Below are positions 14,265 through 22,353 of a DNA stretch of 22,363 nt, piece after piece. The stretch is taken from assembly GCA_910585415.1 (NCBI GenBank), contig CAJUDT010000016.1, forward strand, positions 1 to 22,363. Direction: 5' to 3'. The notes beneath the pieces are model-generated. The model was given only the letters and a program-made list of their open reading frames with translations. It made no database searches and was not told the origin of the DNA. The translations under genes were made by a program, and so were the position numbers. Source of the DNA: an uncultured Flavonifractor sp. (GTDB lineage Bacteria; Bacillota; Clostridia; Oscillospirales; Oscillospiraceae). The stretch's first letter is position 1; each line of letters begins with the position of its first letter.

Positions 14265-15461
14265 TTATGCTTCGGTTTGCCCGGCAAAAGCGCGGTACAG
14301 GAAGGTGACGACCTGTGCCCGGGAGCACGCCTCGTCGGGGGAGAAGGAGGAGCCGTCGCCGGTTCCGGCGGCGATATCCATATCAACCGCCCAGGACACA
14401 GCGGGGGCGTAGTCCAGCCAGGGGGAAATATCGCTGAAGGTGAACTGCGTCTCAGCCTGTGGCATTCCGCAGGCCTGCCACAGGTAGGTGACCATCAAGC
14501 GCCGGGTGCAGGGGGCGTCGGGCTGGAGGGTATCGCCGGACGCCAGTCCGGTTTCGTAGGCCCACAGGGCGGGCTTGTAGTAGAACTGGTCCTCTGACAC
14601 ATCGGTAAAGGGGTTGGCGGCGGTAGGCTCCGGCTGACCGCTGGCCCTCCAGAGGAAGGTCAGCGCCTGACCAATGGAGCAGGGGGCGTCGGGGGAAAAG
14701 AGCGTACCGTCCTCCGTGCCGGAGGCAACGCCTTGCGCAACCGCCCAGTTCACTCCTTCAGCGAACCACGCCCAGTCGGGTACATCCGTAAAGGGGAAGG
14801 GGGCTTCTCCCTCCGGCAGGTTCGCGGGAGCAGCGGAGAGGGCCGTGTCCTCGTCCGCAAGCGGGGCGGGTTCCATGGTTCCAGCCCCGGCGGAGGTGCC
14901 GCCGGATATGTACCAGATTTGATGGATGCCGTTGAGCTTGCCCTCCTGGCTGCTGCCGGAGATGGTGGCCGCGCTGAGAGGGGTCCGGCCTGGGTTGGTC
15001 CGCTTGCCGGGGTCGGCACAGTAAAAGGTATCCGTCTCGCTGTCATAGTCGGTCAGCAGGACCGCGTGGGGCCGGTCGTGGTTGTAAATGACCACGCCCT
15101 CGGGGTGCTGGGCCAGCATGTCCAGCAGATAGGCCCGCTTGGCCTCCAGGCCCCGGATGCCGTTGGAATCCAGGTGGCGGGTGGTGACGCTAAGGCCGTT
15201 GTAGGTGAAATTCCAGAGCAGGCCCGCGCCGCTCCAGGCCCGGGTACGCACGGCCGGTTCGGTGATATCGCTCCAGGCGGCGTCCCCGTCCAGAATGGCC
15301 TTCCGGCGCAGCATCATGACACTGGAAACCAGGGTACAGGTGTAATTGGTCTGCTGAGTAAGGAACACGTCGCCGTCCGTGATACTTACCGCCGCTGCCG
15401 CAGGCAGGCTCCCCAGGAGCAGTACCAGGGCCAGGACAAAGGACATCGCTCGCTGCTTCAT
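14265..15461 (-). CDS. Secreted C39-like peptidase with three SLH domains
   Basis: A 398-residue exported protein. The signal peptide is MKQRAMSFVLALVLLLGSLPAAAA. Residues about 27-190 look like a papain-like C39/C39_2 peptidase fold: Cys42 in NYTCTLVSSVMML, His132 in RPHAVLLTDYD and Asp150 in YCADP form a plausible triad. After a Ser/Ala/Pro-rich linker come three S-layer homology repeats (about 222-275, 283-332, 340-392), each with F(T/S)D, a W(A/V) helix and GT/GD...FSPD-like turns. SLH domains bind secondary wall polymers, so the protein would sit on the cell surface. The consensus TRAQ positions read SIGQ, TRRL and SRAQ, so the second repeat may bind weakly. A clear promoter (15515-15543) and GAGGGGAG ribosome site precede the ATG. 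The substrate is unknown. Confidence 0.87.
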   Translation of the reverse strand: MKQRAMSFVLALVLLLGSLPAAAAVSITDGDVFLTQQTNYTCTLVSSVMMLRRKAILDGDAAWSDITEPAVRTRAWSGAGLLWNFTYNGLSVTTRHLDSNGIRGLEAKRAYLLDMLAQHPEGVVIYNHDRPHAVLLTDYDSETDTFYCADPGKRTNPGRTPLSAATISGSSQEGKLNGIHQIWYISGGTSAGAGTMEPAPLADEDTALSAAPANLPEGEAPFPFTDVPDWAWFAEGVNWAVAQGVASGTEDGTLFSPDAPCSIGQALTFLWRASGQPEPTAANPFTDVSEDQFYYKPALWAYETGLASGDTLQPDAPCTRRLMVTYLWQACGMPQAETQFTFSDISPWLDYAPAVSWAVDMDIAAGTGDGSSFSPDEACSRAQVVTFLYRAFAGQTEA

Positions 15462-15514
15462 TTGTAGTCAGCTCTCCCCTCGAATAATTCTGACGCGCAG
15501 GAAGTATTGAGCCT

Positions 15515-15543
15515 ATTGTATCAGCCTCTCCGACAGAATGCAA
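15515..15543 (-). promoter_or_regulatory. Sigma-A promoter of the SLH protein gene
   Basis: On the minus strand, TTGCAT (15543-15538) and TACAAT (15520-15515) are spaced by exactly 17 bp. The -10 lies 53 bp upstream of the ATG at 15461, leaving room for a leader with the GAGGGGAG ribosome site. Confidence 0.8.
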
Positions 15544-15590
15544 GAACTCTGGTTCAATTTCGTCAAAAAACGGGGCGGTAAAAACAGGAA

Positions 15591-15632
15591 GAGGGTCCCG
15601 GCGCCTGTGGGGAAGCAGACGCCGGGACCCTC
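15591..15632 (-). terminator. Terminator of the DUF3298 lipoprotein gene
   Basis: A 13-bp perfect stem (GAGGGTCCCGGCG 15591-15603 and its complement 15620-15632) with a 16-nt interior that may pair partly. Read on the minus strand it is followed by TTCCTGTTTTTA. It lies 29 bp after the stop codon of the gene ending at 15662 and upstream of the SLH promoter, so the two minus-strand genes are separate units. Confidence 0.85.
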
Positions 15633-15661
15633 GATATACTCCTTACATAATGCGCGTAACC

Positions 15662-17203
15662 TCATTGCCACTCCGGCTTGAGGCCCATGGTCATCTCAAT
15701 GGAGTCGATGTAGCCGAAGGCATAAGAAACACCCTCATACCGGTCAAATTCCACATAAACCTTCCCGTCACGAAGCGCAAAGCTGTAGTCATCGGCCTCA
15801 TAGGCCTGGAAGGTATTCATATCAATCTCGCCGCCTACAGCATCGTTCTGAAGGGTGAGTTCCGACAGGAGGAAGGCCTCAATCTCGTCCGGGGAGGCAT
15901 TCAAAATTTCACTGAGAGTCACCAGTTCCCCGGTGTCGGTGCGGAAGGTATAGTATTCTGCGGTGCTCCAGGGGTGAGGACCGCCCATATGGTAATCGTT
16001 GAACAGACCTACTGTAACCAGCTTGCTGGTCTGGCCGGTGATGGAGACGCTCCATAAGTCGTAGAAGGTTTCGTTATAGGGATTTCCCTCCAGGGCCATG
16101 GTCCGGATCTCTTCAAAGTCCCCGGCGAAAAATTCGTCCTGCTTGGCTTGGAAAAAGGCGTTGATGGCCGAATAACCGGCGCCTTCCTGCTGGAACACGG
16201 GAACCTCAAAATAGATTTCCAGGGGAGCCCCAGCGGTGTCCATGGTGGTGCGCCGGATCTGGGTGGCGGGATCATAGCTCTCCGTCAGGCCCTCTTGGGG
16301 CTGGCTGTCCGCGGCGGGGACTTCTCCGGATATGGCGAGGGTCAGGGCGGCGTATACGTCCTCCGCCGGGCACATGCCCCAAAAATTTACAGAAACGTCG
16401 CTGCCGTGGCTGTAGCCCGCCAGGGAGCCCTCCGGGGCCCATTGGGCCTCCCATGCGTCGATTTGTGCCTCTGTGGCCGATTGGCCGTCGATGGTTCCTA
16501 CGGAGTACTCCTTGTCGCCCTCCCAGTACCAGTCCTGCTGGGCGCTGGTGCTGGGGGTGGAGGTGATGCGGCCATTTTCAGCGGGGTACACCTGAGCGCT
16601 CAGGCCGGGGTCGGCCACATAGTAGCCGCCCACATAGAGATGGTCGGCATAGACCATGGTCCGGCCCAGGTTCTCCAGCATGACCGGCTGGTTTCCCTGT
16701 AACTGCCAGATGGCCCAGGCGGTGGCGTCCTCCCCGCCGGAGGTCTGGAGATAGCTTCCGTATTCGGTTTGCTCTTCCAGACCGCTGCCGAAGAGCAACG
16801 CGGGCACACCGCTGCCGAAATCCACCAGGGCGGCAAAGGCGCGGGGCGTAAAATTGCCCTGACGATAGTAGTCATACTCCCCGCGAAGGGTTTCAAAGTT
16901 GGTGTATACCTTGTCGATTTCCGTTTTGAGAAGCTGGGCATAGGCACTGGCCTGCTCCAAGGTCAAGGCGCAGTCCGCCGGGTCTCCATAATAGGAAATA
17001 CCGTTCAGGGCCTCGCTCAAGGGCGTGACGAAGGCGCTGTCAGGCTGCGTGGGGGTAGGGGTGGCCGGAACCGCTCCGCTGGGGCTGGGTTCAGCCGTGG
17101 GCGTGGAGGCGGGACCGGCCTCCTTGGGGGCGCAGGCGGACAACGCCAGGGACGCCGCCAAAACCAGGGTGGCCAGTGAGAAAAAACGGTGTATGTACTT
17201 CAT
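15662..17203 (-). CDS. Lipoprotein with DUF4163/DUF3298 C-terminus
   Basis: A 513-residue lipoprotein: signal peptide, lipobox LSAC (Cys24), then a Pro/Ser/Thr-rich linker (about 26-55). Residues about 60-320 contain no domain I recognise. They carry a Trp/Tyr-rich stretch (QDWYWEGDKEYSVG). Residues about 325-505 match the DUF4163 plus DUF3298 pair found in RsiV and PdaC-type cell-envelope proteins: LEIYFEVPVF, NAFFQAKQDEFF, NDYHMGGPHPWSTAEYYTF, TGELVTLSEIL, and the terminal YSFALRDGKVYVEFD. In RsiV this domain binds lysozyme, but here there is no anti-sigma N-terminus or adjacent sigma factor, so sensing of muramidase is only a possibility. Start: AAGGAGGAAG 8 nt before ATG, with promoter TTGCAA-17-TATAAT. 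It is divergent from recQ. Confidence 0.85.
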   Translation of the reverse strand: MKYIHRFFSLATLVLAASLALSACAPKEAGPASTPTAEPSPSGAVPATPTPTQPDSAFVTPLSEALNGISYYGDPADCALTLEQASAYAQLLKTEIDKVYTNFETLRGEYDYYRQGNFTPRAFAALVDFGSGVPALLFGSGLEEQTEYGSYLQTSGGEDATAWAIWQLQGNQPVMLENLGRTMVYADHLYVGGYYVADPGLSAQVYPAENGRITSTPSTSAQQDWYWEGDKEYSVGTIDGQSATEAQIDAWEAQWAPEGSLAGYSHGSDVSVNFWGMCPAEDVYAALTLAISGEVPAADSQPQEGLTESYDPATQIRRTTMDTAGAPLEIYFEVPVFQQEGAGYSAINAFFQAKQDEFFAGDFEEIRTMALEGNPYNETFYDLWSVSITGQTSKLVTVGLFNDYHMGGPHPWSTAEYYTFRTDTGELVTLSEILNASPDEIEAFLLSELTLQNDAVGGEIDMNTFQAYEADDYSFALRDGKVYVEFDRYEGVSYAFGYIDSIEMTMGLKPEWQ

Positions 17204-17236
17204 GGGGCTTCCTCCTTATTCCTTGCTGTGGTCCTA

Positions 17237-17265
17237 ATTATAGCAAGTACGCGAAACGATTGCAA
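17237..17265 (-). promoter_or_regulatory. Sigma-A promoter of the DUF3298 lipoprotein gene
   Basis: On the minus strand, TTGCAA (17265-17260), a 17-bp spacer and a consensus TATAAT (17242-17237), preceded by TGC as an extended -10. It lies 34 bp upstream of the ATG at 17203. Its -35 is only 9 bp from the -35 of the divergent recQ promoter. Confidence 0.85.
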
Positions 17266-17274
17266 CACGACAAA

Positions 17275-17303
17275 TTGAAATCAAGTGCGAACTGTGGTAC
17301 AAT
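17275..17303 (+). promoter_or_regulatory. Sigma-A promoter of recQ
   Basis: TTGAAA (17275-17280), 17-bp spacer and TACAAT (17298-17303), with TGG directly before the -10. It lies 52 bp before the GTG start at 17356 and back-to-back with the promoter of the divergent lipoprotein gene, so the two polymerases would compete or share regulation. Confidence 0.85.
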
Positions 17304-17355
17304 CACAAGAAGAACGACAGCGGACGGCGGTTCCGCAGAGGGGGAGGGGAGTGCT

Positions 17356-19221
17356 GTGGACAAATACGCAGCACTGCGGCAATATTTTGGACACAATGCC
17401 TTTCGGCCAGGGCAGGAGGTCTTGGTGGATGGCATTTTAGCGGGGCGGGACGTGCTGGGCATCATGCCCACCGGCGGGGGCAAGTCCATCTGCTATCAGG
17501 TTCCGGCGCTGCTGCTGCCGGGGCTCACACTGGTCGTCTCTCCGCTGATTTCGCTGATGAAGGACCAGGTGGCCGCGCTGACTGCCGCTGGGGTCCCCGC
17601 CGCCTTCCTCAACAGCTCCCAGAGCCTGGAGGAAGGGCGGCAGGTGTGGAGCGGCCTGCGCCGGGGCGCTTACCGGCTGCTCTATGTAGCCCCGGAGCGC
17701 TTGGAAAATCAGCGCTTTGCGGAGCTGGCCGCTGGACGGGATATTTCCCTCGTGGCGGTAGATGAGGCCCACTGTATTTCTCAGTGGGGACAGGATTTCC
17801 GGCCAAGCTATCTGGGGATTTCCAGCTTTGTGGACAGCCTCTCCCGGCGGCCGGTTGTGGCGGCCTTTACGGCTACGGCCACCGGACGGGTGCAGGAGGA
17901 TATCGCCTTTCGGCTGGCCCTGCGGGAGCCGGTGAAGGTGGTCACCGGCTTCGACCGGCCGAATTTGTATTTTGAGGTCCGCCGTCCCAAGAACAAGCTG
18001 ACGGCGGTGGTGGAGCTGGTTTCCCGGCGGCGGGGGAGGAGTGGGATTGTCTACTGTGCCACCCGTGCCCAGGTGGAGCGGGTGTGCGCCGCCCTGGAGG
18101 AAGCGGGTTTGTCCGCCACCCGCTACCATGCGGGCCTGCCGGAGGAAGAGCGGCGGCAGAATCAGGATGATTTCCAATTTGACCGCAAGCCGGTGATGGC
18201 GGCGACCAACGCTTTCGGTATGGGGATTGACAAGTCGAATATCAGCTATGTCATTCACTACAGTATGCCGAAAAATCTGGAGTCCTACTACCAGGAGGTA
18301 GGCCGGGCGGGCCGGGACGGGGAGGGGGCGGAGTGCATCCTGCTCTATGCCCCCGCTGACGTGGTCACAGCCCGCTACCTCATTGAGCACGGCGGGGAGC
18401 GGGAGGGCCCGGAGCCAGATATGGAGCTGCGGCGGCGGGAGCTGGAGCGGCTGAACCGCATGGCGGAGTACTGCAAGACCGGCCGGTGCCTGCGGGGTTT
18501 TATCCTGGACTATTTCGGGCAGGCCCATGGAGAGACCTGCGGTAATTGCGGCAGCTGCAAGGGACTGTTTGAAGAGGCGGATATCACCGTCCCGGCTCAG
18601 ATGGTCCTCTCCTGCATCAAACGGGTCAAGGACAAGCTGGGGTACTATGTAGGCGCGGCCCTCATTATCCGGGTCCTGCGGGGGAGCCGGGACCAGCGGA
18701 TTCAAACCTTGGGGTTGGACGGCCTGTCCACCTATGGCCTGATGAGGGGGGAGTCACGGGAGCGGGTGCGGGCTTATCTGGAATGCCTGGAAAACGAGGG
18801 CTATGTATTCACCGACCCGGCCCATTCGACCCTGCGCCCGACCGCCGCCGCCGGAGACGTGCTGTTTCGGGGACAACAGGTCACCATGCGCCTCCGGGTG
18901 GAGGAAGCCCCCGTATCCCGGACAGACCGCAGGTCTGCCCGGCCCGCCGCCTCTGCGGCCCCTGCGGCTTCCACAGGTCCCATCGGGGCGGATGAGGGGC
19001 TGATGACCGCCTTGAAGGCCGAACGCTTCCGGCTGGCCCAGCGGGATGAGGTACCCGCGTACATCGTCTTTTCCAACGCCACCCTGGCGGATATGGCGGC
19101 CAAGCTGCCCCGGACTCTGGATGAGTTTTTGGATGTCTCCGGCGTGGGCGCAGTGAAGGCCCAGCGCTACGGGGAAGAATTTTTAGCGGTCATTGCCGCC
19201 TGGGAGAACGGGGAGCACTGA
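17356..19221 (+). CDS. recQ: ATP-dependent DNA helicase RecQ
   Basis: A 3'-5' superfamily 2 DNA helicase acting in recombination and fork repair. From GTG 17356 it has 621 residues, close to the RecQ norm. Motifs: FRPGQEVLVDGIL (motif 0), Walker A TGGGKS (39-44), DEAH (136-139) with the aromatic-rich loop HCISQWGQDFRPSY, YCATRAQVE, ATNAFGMGIDK and QEVGRAGRDG (motif VI). The RQC zinc site is C378, C395, C398, C401. A winged-helix region follows, and a C-terminal HRDC domain begins near 550 (LKAERFRLAQRDEVPAYIVF). The GTG start follows GGGGAGGGGAG and lies just downstream of a good promoter. The frame is open back to 17176, but that stretch contains the promoter. It ends before a hairpin shared with the converging gene. 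Confidence 0.96.
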   Translation: MDKYAALRQYFGHNAFRPGQEVLVDGILAGRDVLGIMPTGGGKSICYQVPALLLPGLTLVVSPLISLMKDQVAALTAAGVPAAFLNSSQSLEEGRQVWSGLRRGAYRLLYVAPERLENQRFAELAAGRDISLVAVDEAHCISQWGQDFRPSYLGISSFVDSLSRRPVVAAFTATATGRVQEDIAFRLALREPVKVVTGFDRPNLYFEVRRPKNKLTAVVELVSRRRGRSGIVYCATRAQVERVCAALEEAGLSATRYHAGLPEEERRQNQDDFQFDRKPVMAATNAFGMGIDKSNISYVIHYSMPKNLESYYQEVGRAGRDGEGAECILLYAPADVVTARYLIEHGGEREGPEPDMELRRRELERLNRMAEYCKTGRCLRGFILDYFGQAHGETCGNCGSCKGLFEEADITVPAQMVLSCIKRVKDKLGYYVGAALIIRVLRGSRDQRIQTLGLDGLSTYGLMRGESRERVRAYLECLENEGYVFTDPAHSTLRPTAAAGDVLFRGQQVTMRLRVEEAPVSRTDRRSARPAASAAPAASTGPIGADEGLMTALKAERFRLAQRDEVPAYIVFSNATLADMAAKLPRTLDEFLDVSGVGAVKAQRYGEEFLAVIAAWENGEH

Positions 19222-19230
19222 ACGTACAAA

Positions 19231-19273
19231 ACCCCCGCCCGCCGGAGTATGAAGCGCTCCGGCGGGCGGGGGT
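19231..19273. terminator. Terminator between recQ and DUF4358 gene
   Basis: A 17-bp perfect GC-rich stem (ACCCCCGCCCGCCGGAG 19231-19247 and its complement 19257-19273) with a 9-nt loop, between two converging genes. On the minus strand it is followed by TTTTGTACGTT, a proper U-tract, so it is a good terminator for the clpC-DUF4358 transcript. On the + strand (ATCGTTTGG) it is a weaker end for recQ. Confidence 0.88.
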
Positions 19274-19284
19274 ATCGTTTGGGG

Positions 19285-19809
19285 TTACTGTCCCGCCTCA
19301 ATTGCGTCCCGGATGGCATCAAAAACGGCGTCCTGCTCCTGGCACATGACCAGCAAAATGGTGCCGTCCTCCAGAGTTTCCAGCCGTGCGTCGGAGGCTA
19401 CCTTGTATTCATCCTCCAGATACTGCTGAAAGTTCTCCTTCTGGGTGTCGATGAAGCCGTTGAGGGCGTCCAGTACGTCGTCCTCCTTTCCGGCGGCGGG
19501 GAACACGGCGGCGATGCCGTAGGCCTGCACATTCACCGGAGAGATGGCCAGACAGAAGGCGGTCATATCCTCCGCCTCCAAATCCAGCATGGTGAAGATA
19601 AGTTCTGCACTCTGGTCCTCCGGTGAGGTAATCAGCTCCACAAAGCTGTTGCTCTCAGGACCGGCGGCGGACTCAATGGCACTCTGATAAAGCGCTGTGC
19701 GCTCCTGGGCGGTGAGGGGAGGTTTTTCGTCCTCCTTGGGCTGGGCGGCGCAGCCGCCCAAAAGAGCCAGAAACAACACGGCCAGCAGATAAAATGAAAT
19801 ACGTCTCAT
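19285..19809 (-). CDS. DUF4358 lipoprotein downstream of clpC
   Basis: A 174-residue lipoprotein with a short signal peptide and lipobox LGGC (Cys20). The mature part is essentially one DUF4358 domain: ISPVNVQAYGIAAVF, DVLDALNGFIDTQKENFQQYL, and ARLETLEDGTILLVMCQEQDAVFDAI. The function of the domain is not known; it is common in gut Clostridia as a small surface lipoprotein. The ATG lies only 3 nt after the clpC stop, and its GGAG ribosome site falls inside the end of clpC, so the two genes must share a transcript and are probably translationally coupled. It is the second DUF4358 protein in the window; the first (2044-3459) has the domain fused to a transglutaminase-like module. Confidence 0.9.
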   Translation of the reverse strand: MRRISFYLLAVLFLALLGGCAAQPKEDEKPPLTAQERTALYQSAIESAAGPESNSFVELITSPEDQSAELIFTMLDLEAEDMTAFCLAISPVNVQAYGIAAVFPAAGKEDDVLDALNGFIDTQKENFQQYLEDEYKVASDARLETLEDGTILLVMCQEQDAVFDAIRDAIEAGQ

Positions 19810-19812
19810 GGA

Positions 19813-22305
19813 TTATATCTCCGTTTCGTTCAGATTCAGGGCTTGTATGGCGGCGGGCTGGGGGAGCAGGACTAGTCTGCCCTCGTCCACGTCCGCCAGG
19901 GCGGAGCCCCCTTCCTCCAGGGCTCCGGTGAGCAGCAGCTCGGCGGCGGGGTCCTCCACCTGGGCCCGGATGGCCCGGCGGAGGGGACGGGCCCCGTAGT
20001 CCGGGTCAAAGCCCGCCTGGGCCAGCAGGTCCACCGCTTCCTCGGTGAAGGAGAGGGAGACTCCGGCCCCCTCCATCCGGTGGCCCACCCCCTCCAGCAT
20101 CCGCCGGGCGATGGCGCGGATTTCGCTCTGTCCCAGCTGGGTAAAGACGATGGTTTCATCCAGACGGTTGAGAAATTCCGGCCGAAAGACCTTTTTCAGG
20201 TCCTCCAGCACCGCGCCCCGAAGCTCGGTCTGGGAGCGGGTCTTGCCGTCCTGGTGTTCCTCGGCGGAAAAGCCCAGGCGGCTGCCCCGGGCGGTAATCC
20301 GCTGGGCGCCCACGTTGCTGGTCATAACAATGACCGCGCTGCGGAAGTCGGCCTTGCGGCCCTGGGCGTCGGTGATGTGGCCGTCCTCCATGATTTGCAG
20401 GAGGATGCCCCAGATGTCCGGGTGGGCCTTTTCGATTTCATCAAAGAGGACCACCGAATAGGGCCTCCGCCGGATTTTTTCGGTGAGCTGGCCCCCTTCC
20501 TCGTGGCCCACGTATCCCGGCGGGGAGCCAATGAGCCGGGAAACCGTGTGCTTCTCCATATACTCCGACATGTCGAAGCGGAGCAGGGCCTCCTCGCTGG
20601 AGAACAGCGCCTCAGCCAGGGCTTTGCACAGCTCGGTCTTGCCCACACCGGTGGGGCCCAGGAAGAGAAAGCAGCCCGTGGGCCGTCCCGGCTCCTTGAG
20701 GCCCACCCGGCCCCGGCGGACCGCACGGGCCACCGCCCGGACGGCCTCATCCTGGCCCACCACCCGGCCGTGGAGGACCTCCTCCAGCCGGAGCAGGCGC
20801 TGGCTCTCCGCCTCGGTGAGGGTGGTGACGGGCACCCCCGTCCAGTTGGACACCACCGCCGCCACATCCTCGGCGGTGACTGCTCCGGTGTTCTGGCCAG
20901 AGTTCCAGGTGGTGCGCCGTCCCTCCAGCTCCCGCCGGAAGTCGCCCTCCGCGTCCCGGAGCATGGCGGCCTTTTCAAAATCCTGGCTGCGGATGGCCTC
21001 TTCCTTTTCCCGGCGGGCCTTGGAGACCTTCTCTTCCAGCTCCCGCAGGTCCGGGGGGAGGCTCAGGCGCTCCATCCGCACCCGGCTGGCCGCCTCGTCA
21101 ATGAGGTCGATGGCCTTGTCCGGCAGGCGGCGGTCGCAGATGTACCGGACCGAGAGGGTCACGGCGGCGTTGATGGCCTCGTCGGTGATGTTGAGCTTGT
21201 GATGGGCCTCGTACCGGTCCCGCAGGCCGTGGAGAATGGCCTGTGCGGTGTCCTGGTCGGGCTCCCGGACCAGGACCGGCTGAAACCTCCGCTCCAGCGC
21301 GGCGTCCTTTTCGATATATTTTCGATATTCGTCGGTGGTGGTGGCCCCAATGACCTGGAGCTCTCCCCGGCCCAGGGCGGGCTTGATGATATTGGCCGCG
21401 TCAATGGCACCCTCGGCGCTGCCGGCCCCCACGATGTTGTGGAGCTCGTCAATAAAGAGGATGATGTCCCCCAACCGCCGGACCTCGGCCAGGATGTTTT
21501 TTACCCGCTCTTCAAATTCTCCCCGGTACTTGGTGCCCGCCACCATGGAGGACAGGTCCAGGGAGACGAGCCGCTTTTTCCGCAGTTCTTCGGGGGCCTC
21601 CCCGGAGGCCAGACGGTGGGCCAGCCCTTCGGCTACCGCCGTCTTGCCCACACCGGGCTCTCCGATGAGGGCGGGGTTGTTTTTCTGCCGCCGGGAGAGG
21701 ATTTGGATGAGCCGGTCAATCTCCTTGTCCCGGCCCACCACCGGGTCCAGCAGGCCAGAGGCGGCCATCCGGGTCAAATCCCGGCCAAACTGCTCCAACA
21801 GCTTGCTCTCGGCGGGGTACTCCCGCTCCCGGGGCTTGCCCCCGCTGCGAAAGGGCGGGGGAGAGGACTCACCCCCCATAGCGGCCATCAAATCGTTGTA
21901 AAGCCGCCTGGGCTCCGTTCCGGCGGCGGCGAGGACCCGTGCGGCCACCCCGTCCCCCTCCCGGAGTATGCCCAACAGGAGGTGTTCGGTGCCGACGTAA
22001 TGGTGCCCCAGCCGCGCGGCCTCGGACAGGGAGAGCTCGATGATTTTTTTACACCGGGGGGTAAGTCCCTGGGAGGGCCGGGACCCCGGCGCGCCGGTGC
22101 CCACCATCCGGGCGATGGCGGCGCGGATATCCTCCGGGGAGAGGCCCGCCCCCAGCAGGACCTTGGCGGCCACCCCCCGGCCCTCCCGGGAGAGGCCCAA
22201 CAGCAGGTGCTCACTGCCCACGTAGCCGTGGCCCAGCTCGCTGGAGGCCTCCTGGGCCAGGCGGAGGGCGGTTTGCGCCCGCTCGGTAAATTTCGTCTCG
22301 TTCAA
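19813..22305 (-). CDS. clpC: ATP-dependent Clp protease ATPase subunit ClpC
   Basis: A Hsp100 unfoldase that feeds proteins to ClpP; 830 residues, typical of ClpC. Two N-domain repeats (FTERAQTALRLAQEASSELGH...GSEHLLLGL and LSLSEAARLGHHYVGTEHLLLGIL) bind adaptors and substrates. AAA-1 has GEPGVGKT (215-222) and IILFIDELHN. A middle region carries a UVR motif (about 427-455, RSQDFEKAAMLRDAE), which marks ClpC rather than ClpA/B. AAA-2 has GPTGVGKT (550-557) and VVLFDEIEKAHPDIW. A ClpP-docking tripeptide LGF lies at 677-679. The start is TTG at 22305: GAGGTG lies 5 nt before it, and starting here gives the normal N-domain. The ctsR-mcsA-mcsB genes that precede clpC in many Firmicutes are not in view because the window ends 58 bp upstream. 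A lipoprotein gene follows directly. Confidence 0.97.
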   Translation of the reverse strand: MNETKFTERAQTALRLAQEASSELGHGYVGSEHLLLGLSREGRGVAAKVLLGAGLSPEDIRAAIARMVGTGAPGSRPSQGLTPRCKKIIELSLSEAARLGHHYVGTEHLLLGILREGDGVAARVLAAAGTEPRRLYNDLMAAMGGESSPPPFRSGGKPREREYPAESKLLEQFGRDLTRMAASGLLDPVVGRDKEIDRLIQILSRRQKNNPALIGEPGVGKTAVAEGLAHRLASGEAPEELRKKRLVSLDLSSMVAGTKYRGEFEERVKNILAEVRRLGDIILFIDELHNIVGAGSAEGAIDAANIIKPALGRGELQVIGATTTDEYRKYIEKDAALERRFQPVLVREPDQDTAQAILHGLRDRYEAHHKLNITDEAINAAVTLSVRYICDRRLPDKAIDLIDEAASRVRMERLSLPPDLRELEEKVSKARREKEEAIRSQDFEKAAMLRDAEGDFRRELEGRRTTWNSGQNTGAVTAEDVAAVVSNWTGVPVTTLTEAESQRLLRLEEVLHGRVVGQDEAVRAVARAVRRGRVGLKEPGRPTGCFLFLGPTGVGKTELCKALAEALFSSEEALLRFDMSEYMEKHTVSRLIGSPPGYVGHEEGGQLTEKIRRRPYSVVLFDEIEKAHPDIWGILLQIMEDGHITDAQGRKADFRSAVIVMTSNVGAQRITARGSRLGFSAEEHQDGKTRSQTELRGAVLEDLKKVFRPEFLNRLDETIVFTQLGQSEIRAIARRMLEGVGHRMEGAGVSLSFTEEAVDLLAQAGFDPDYGARPLRRAIRAQVEDPAAELLLTGALEEGGSALADVDEGRLVLLPQPAAIQALNLNETEI

Positions 22306-22331
22306 GGGATCACCTCGTCTGTGTTTCTTCC

Positions 22332-22353
22332 AAAAAGAAAACTTCTTCTTTTT
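22332..22353. repeat. A/T-rich inverted repeat in clpC leader
   Basis: An 8-bp inverted repeat, AAAAAGAA (22332-22339) and TTCTTTTT (22346-22353), with a 6-nt loop AACTTC, 16 bp upstream of the clpC ribosome site. It contrasts with the GC-rich surroundings and resembles the AAGAAAAAG arms of the hairpin at 11507-11534. It may be a terminator of an upstream gene, an element of the clpC leader, or another copy of the palindrome family. Confidence 0.5.

Noticed and set aside
17176..17355. Sixty-residue N-terminal extension of RecQ
   Set aside because: It contains the recQ promoter and overlaps the divergent promoter. The RecQ fold starts after GTG 17356, which has a ribosome site.
17437..18705. 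Minus-strand open frame opposite recQ
   Set aside because: It lies wholly within recQ, lacks recognisable domains or a ribosome site, and has shadow-frame composition.
20483..21202. Plus-strand Ser/Arg-rich open frame opposite clpC
   Set aside because: It is a shadow of clpC codons; the Ser/Arg bias is typical of this antisense frame.
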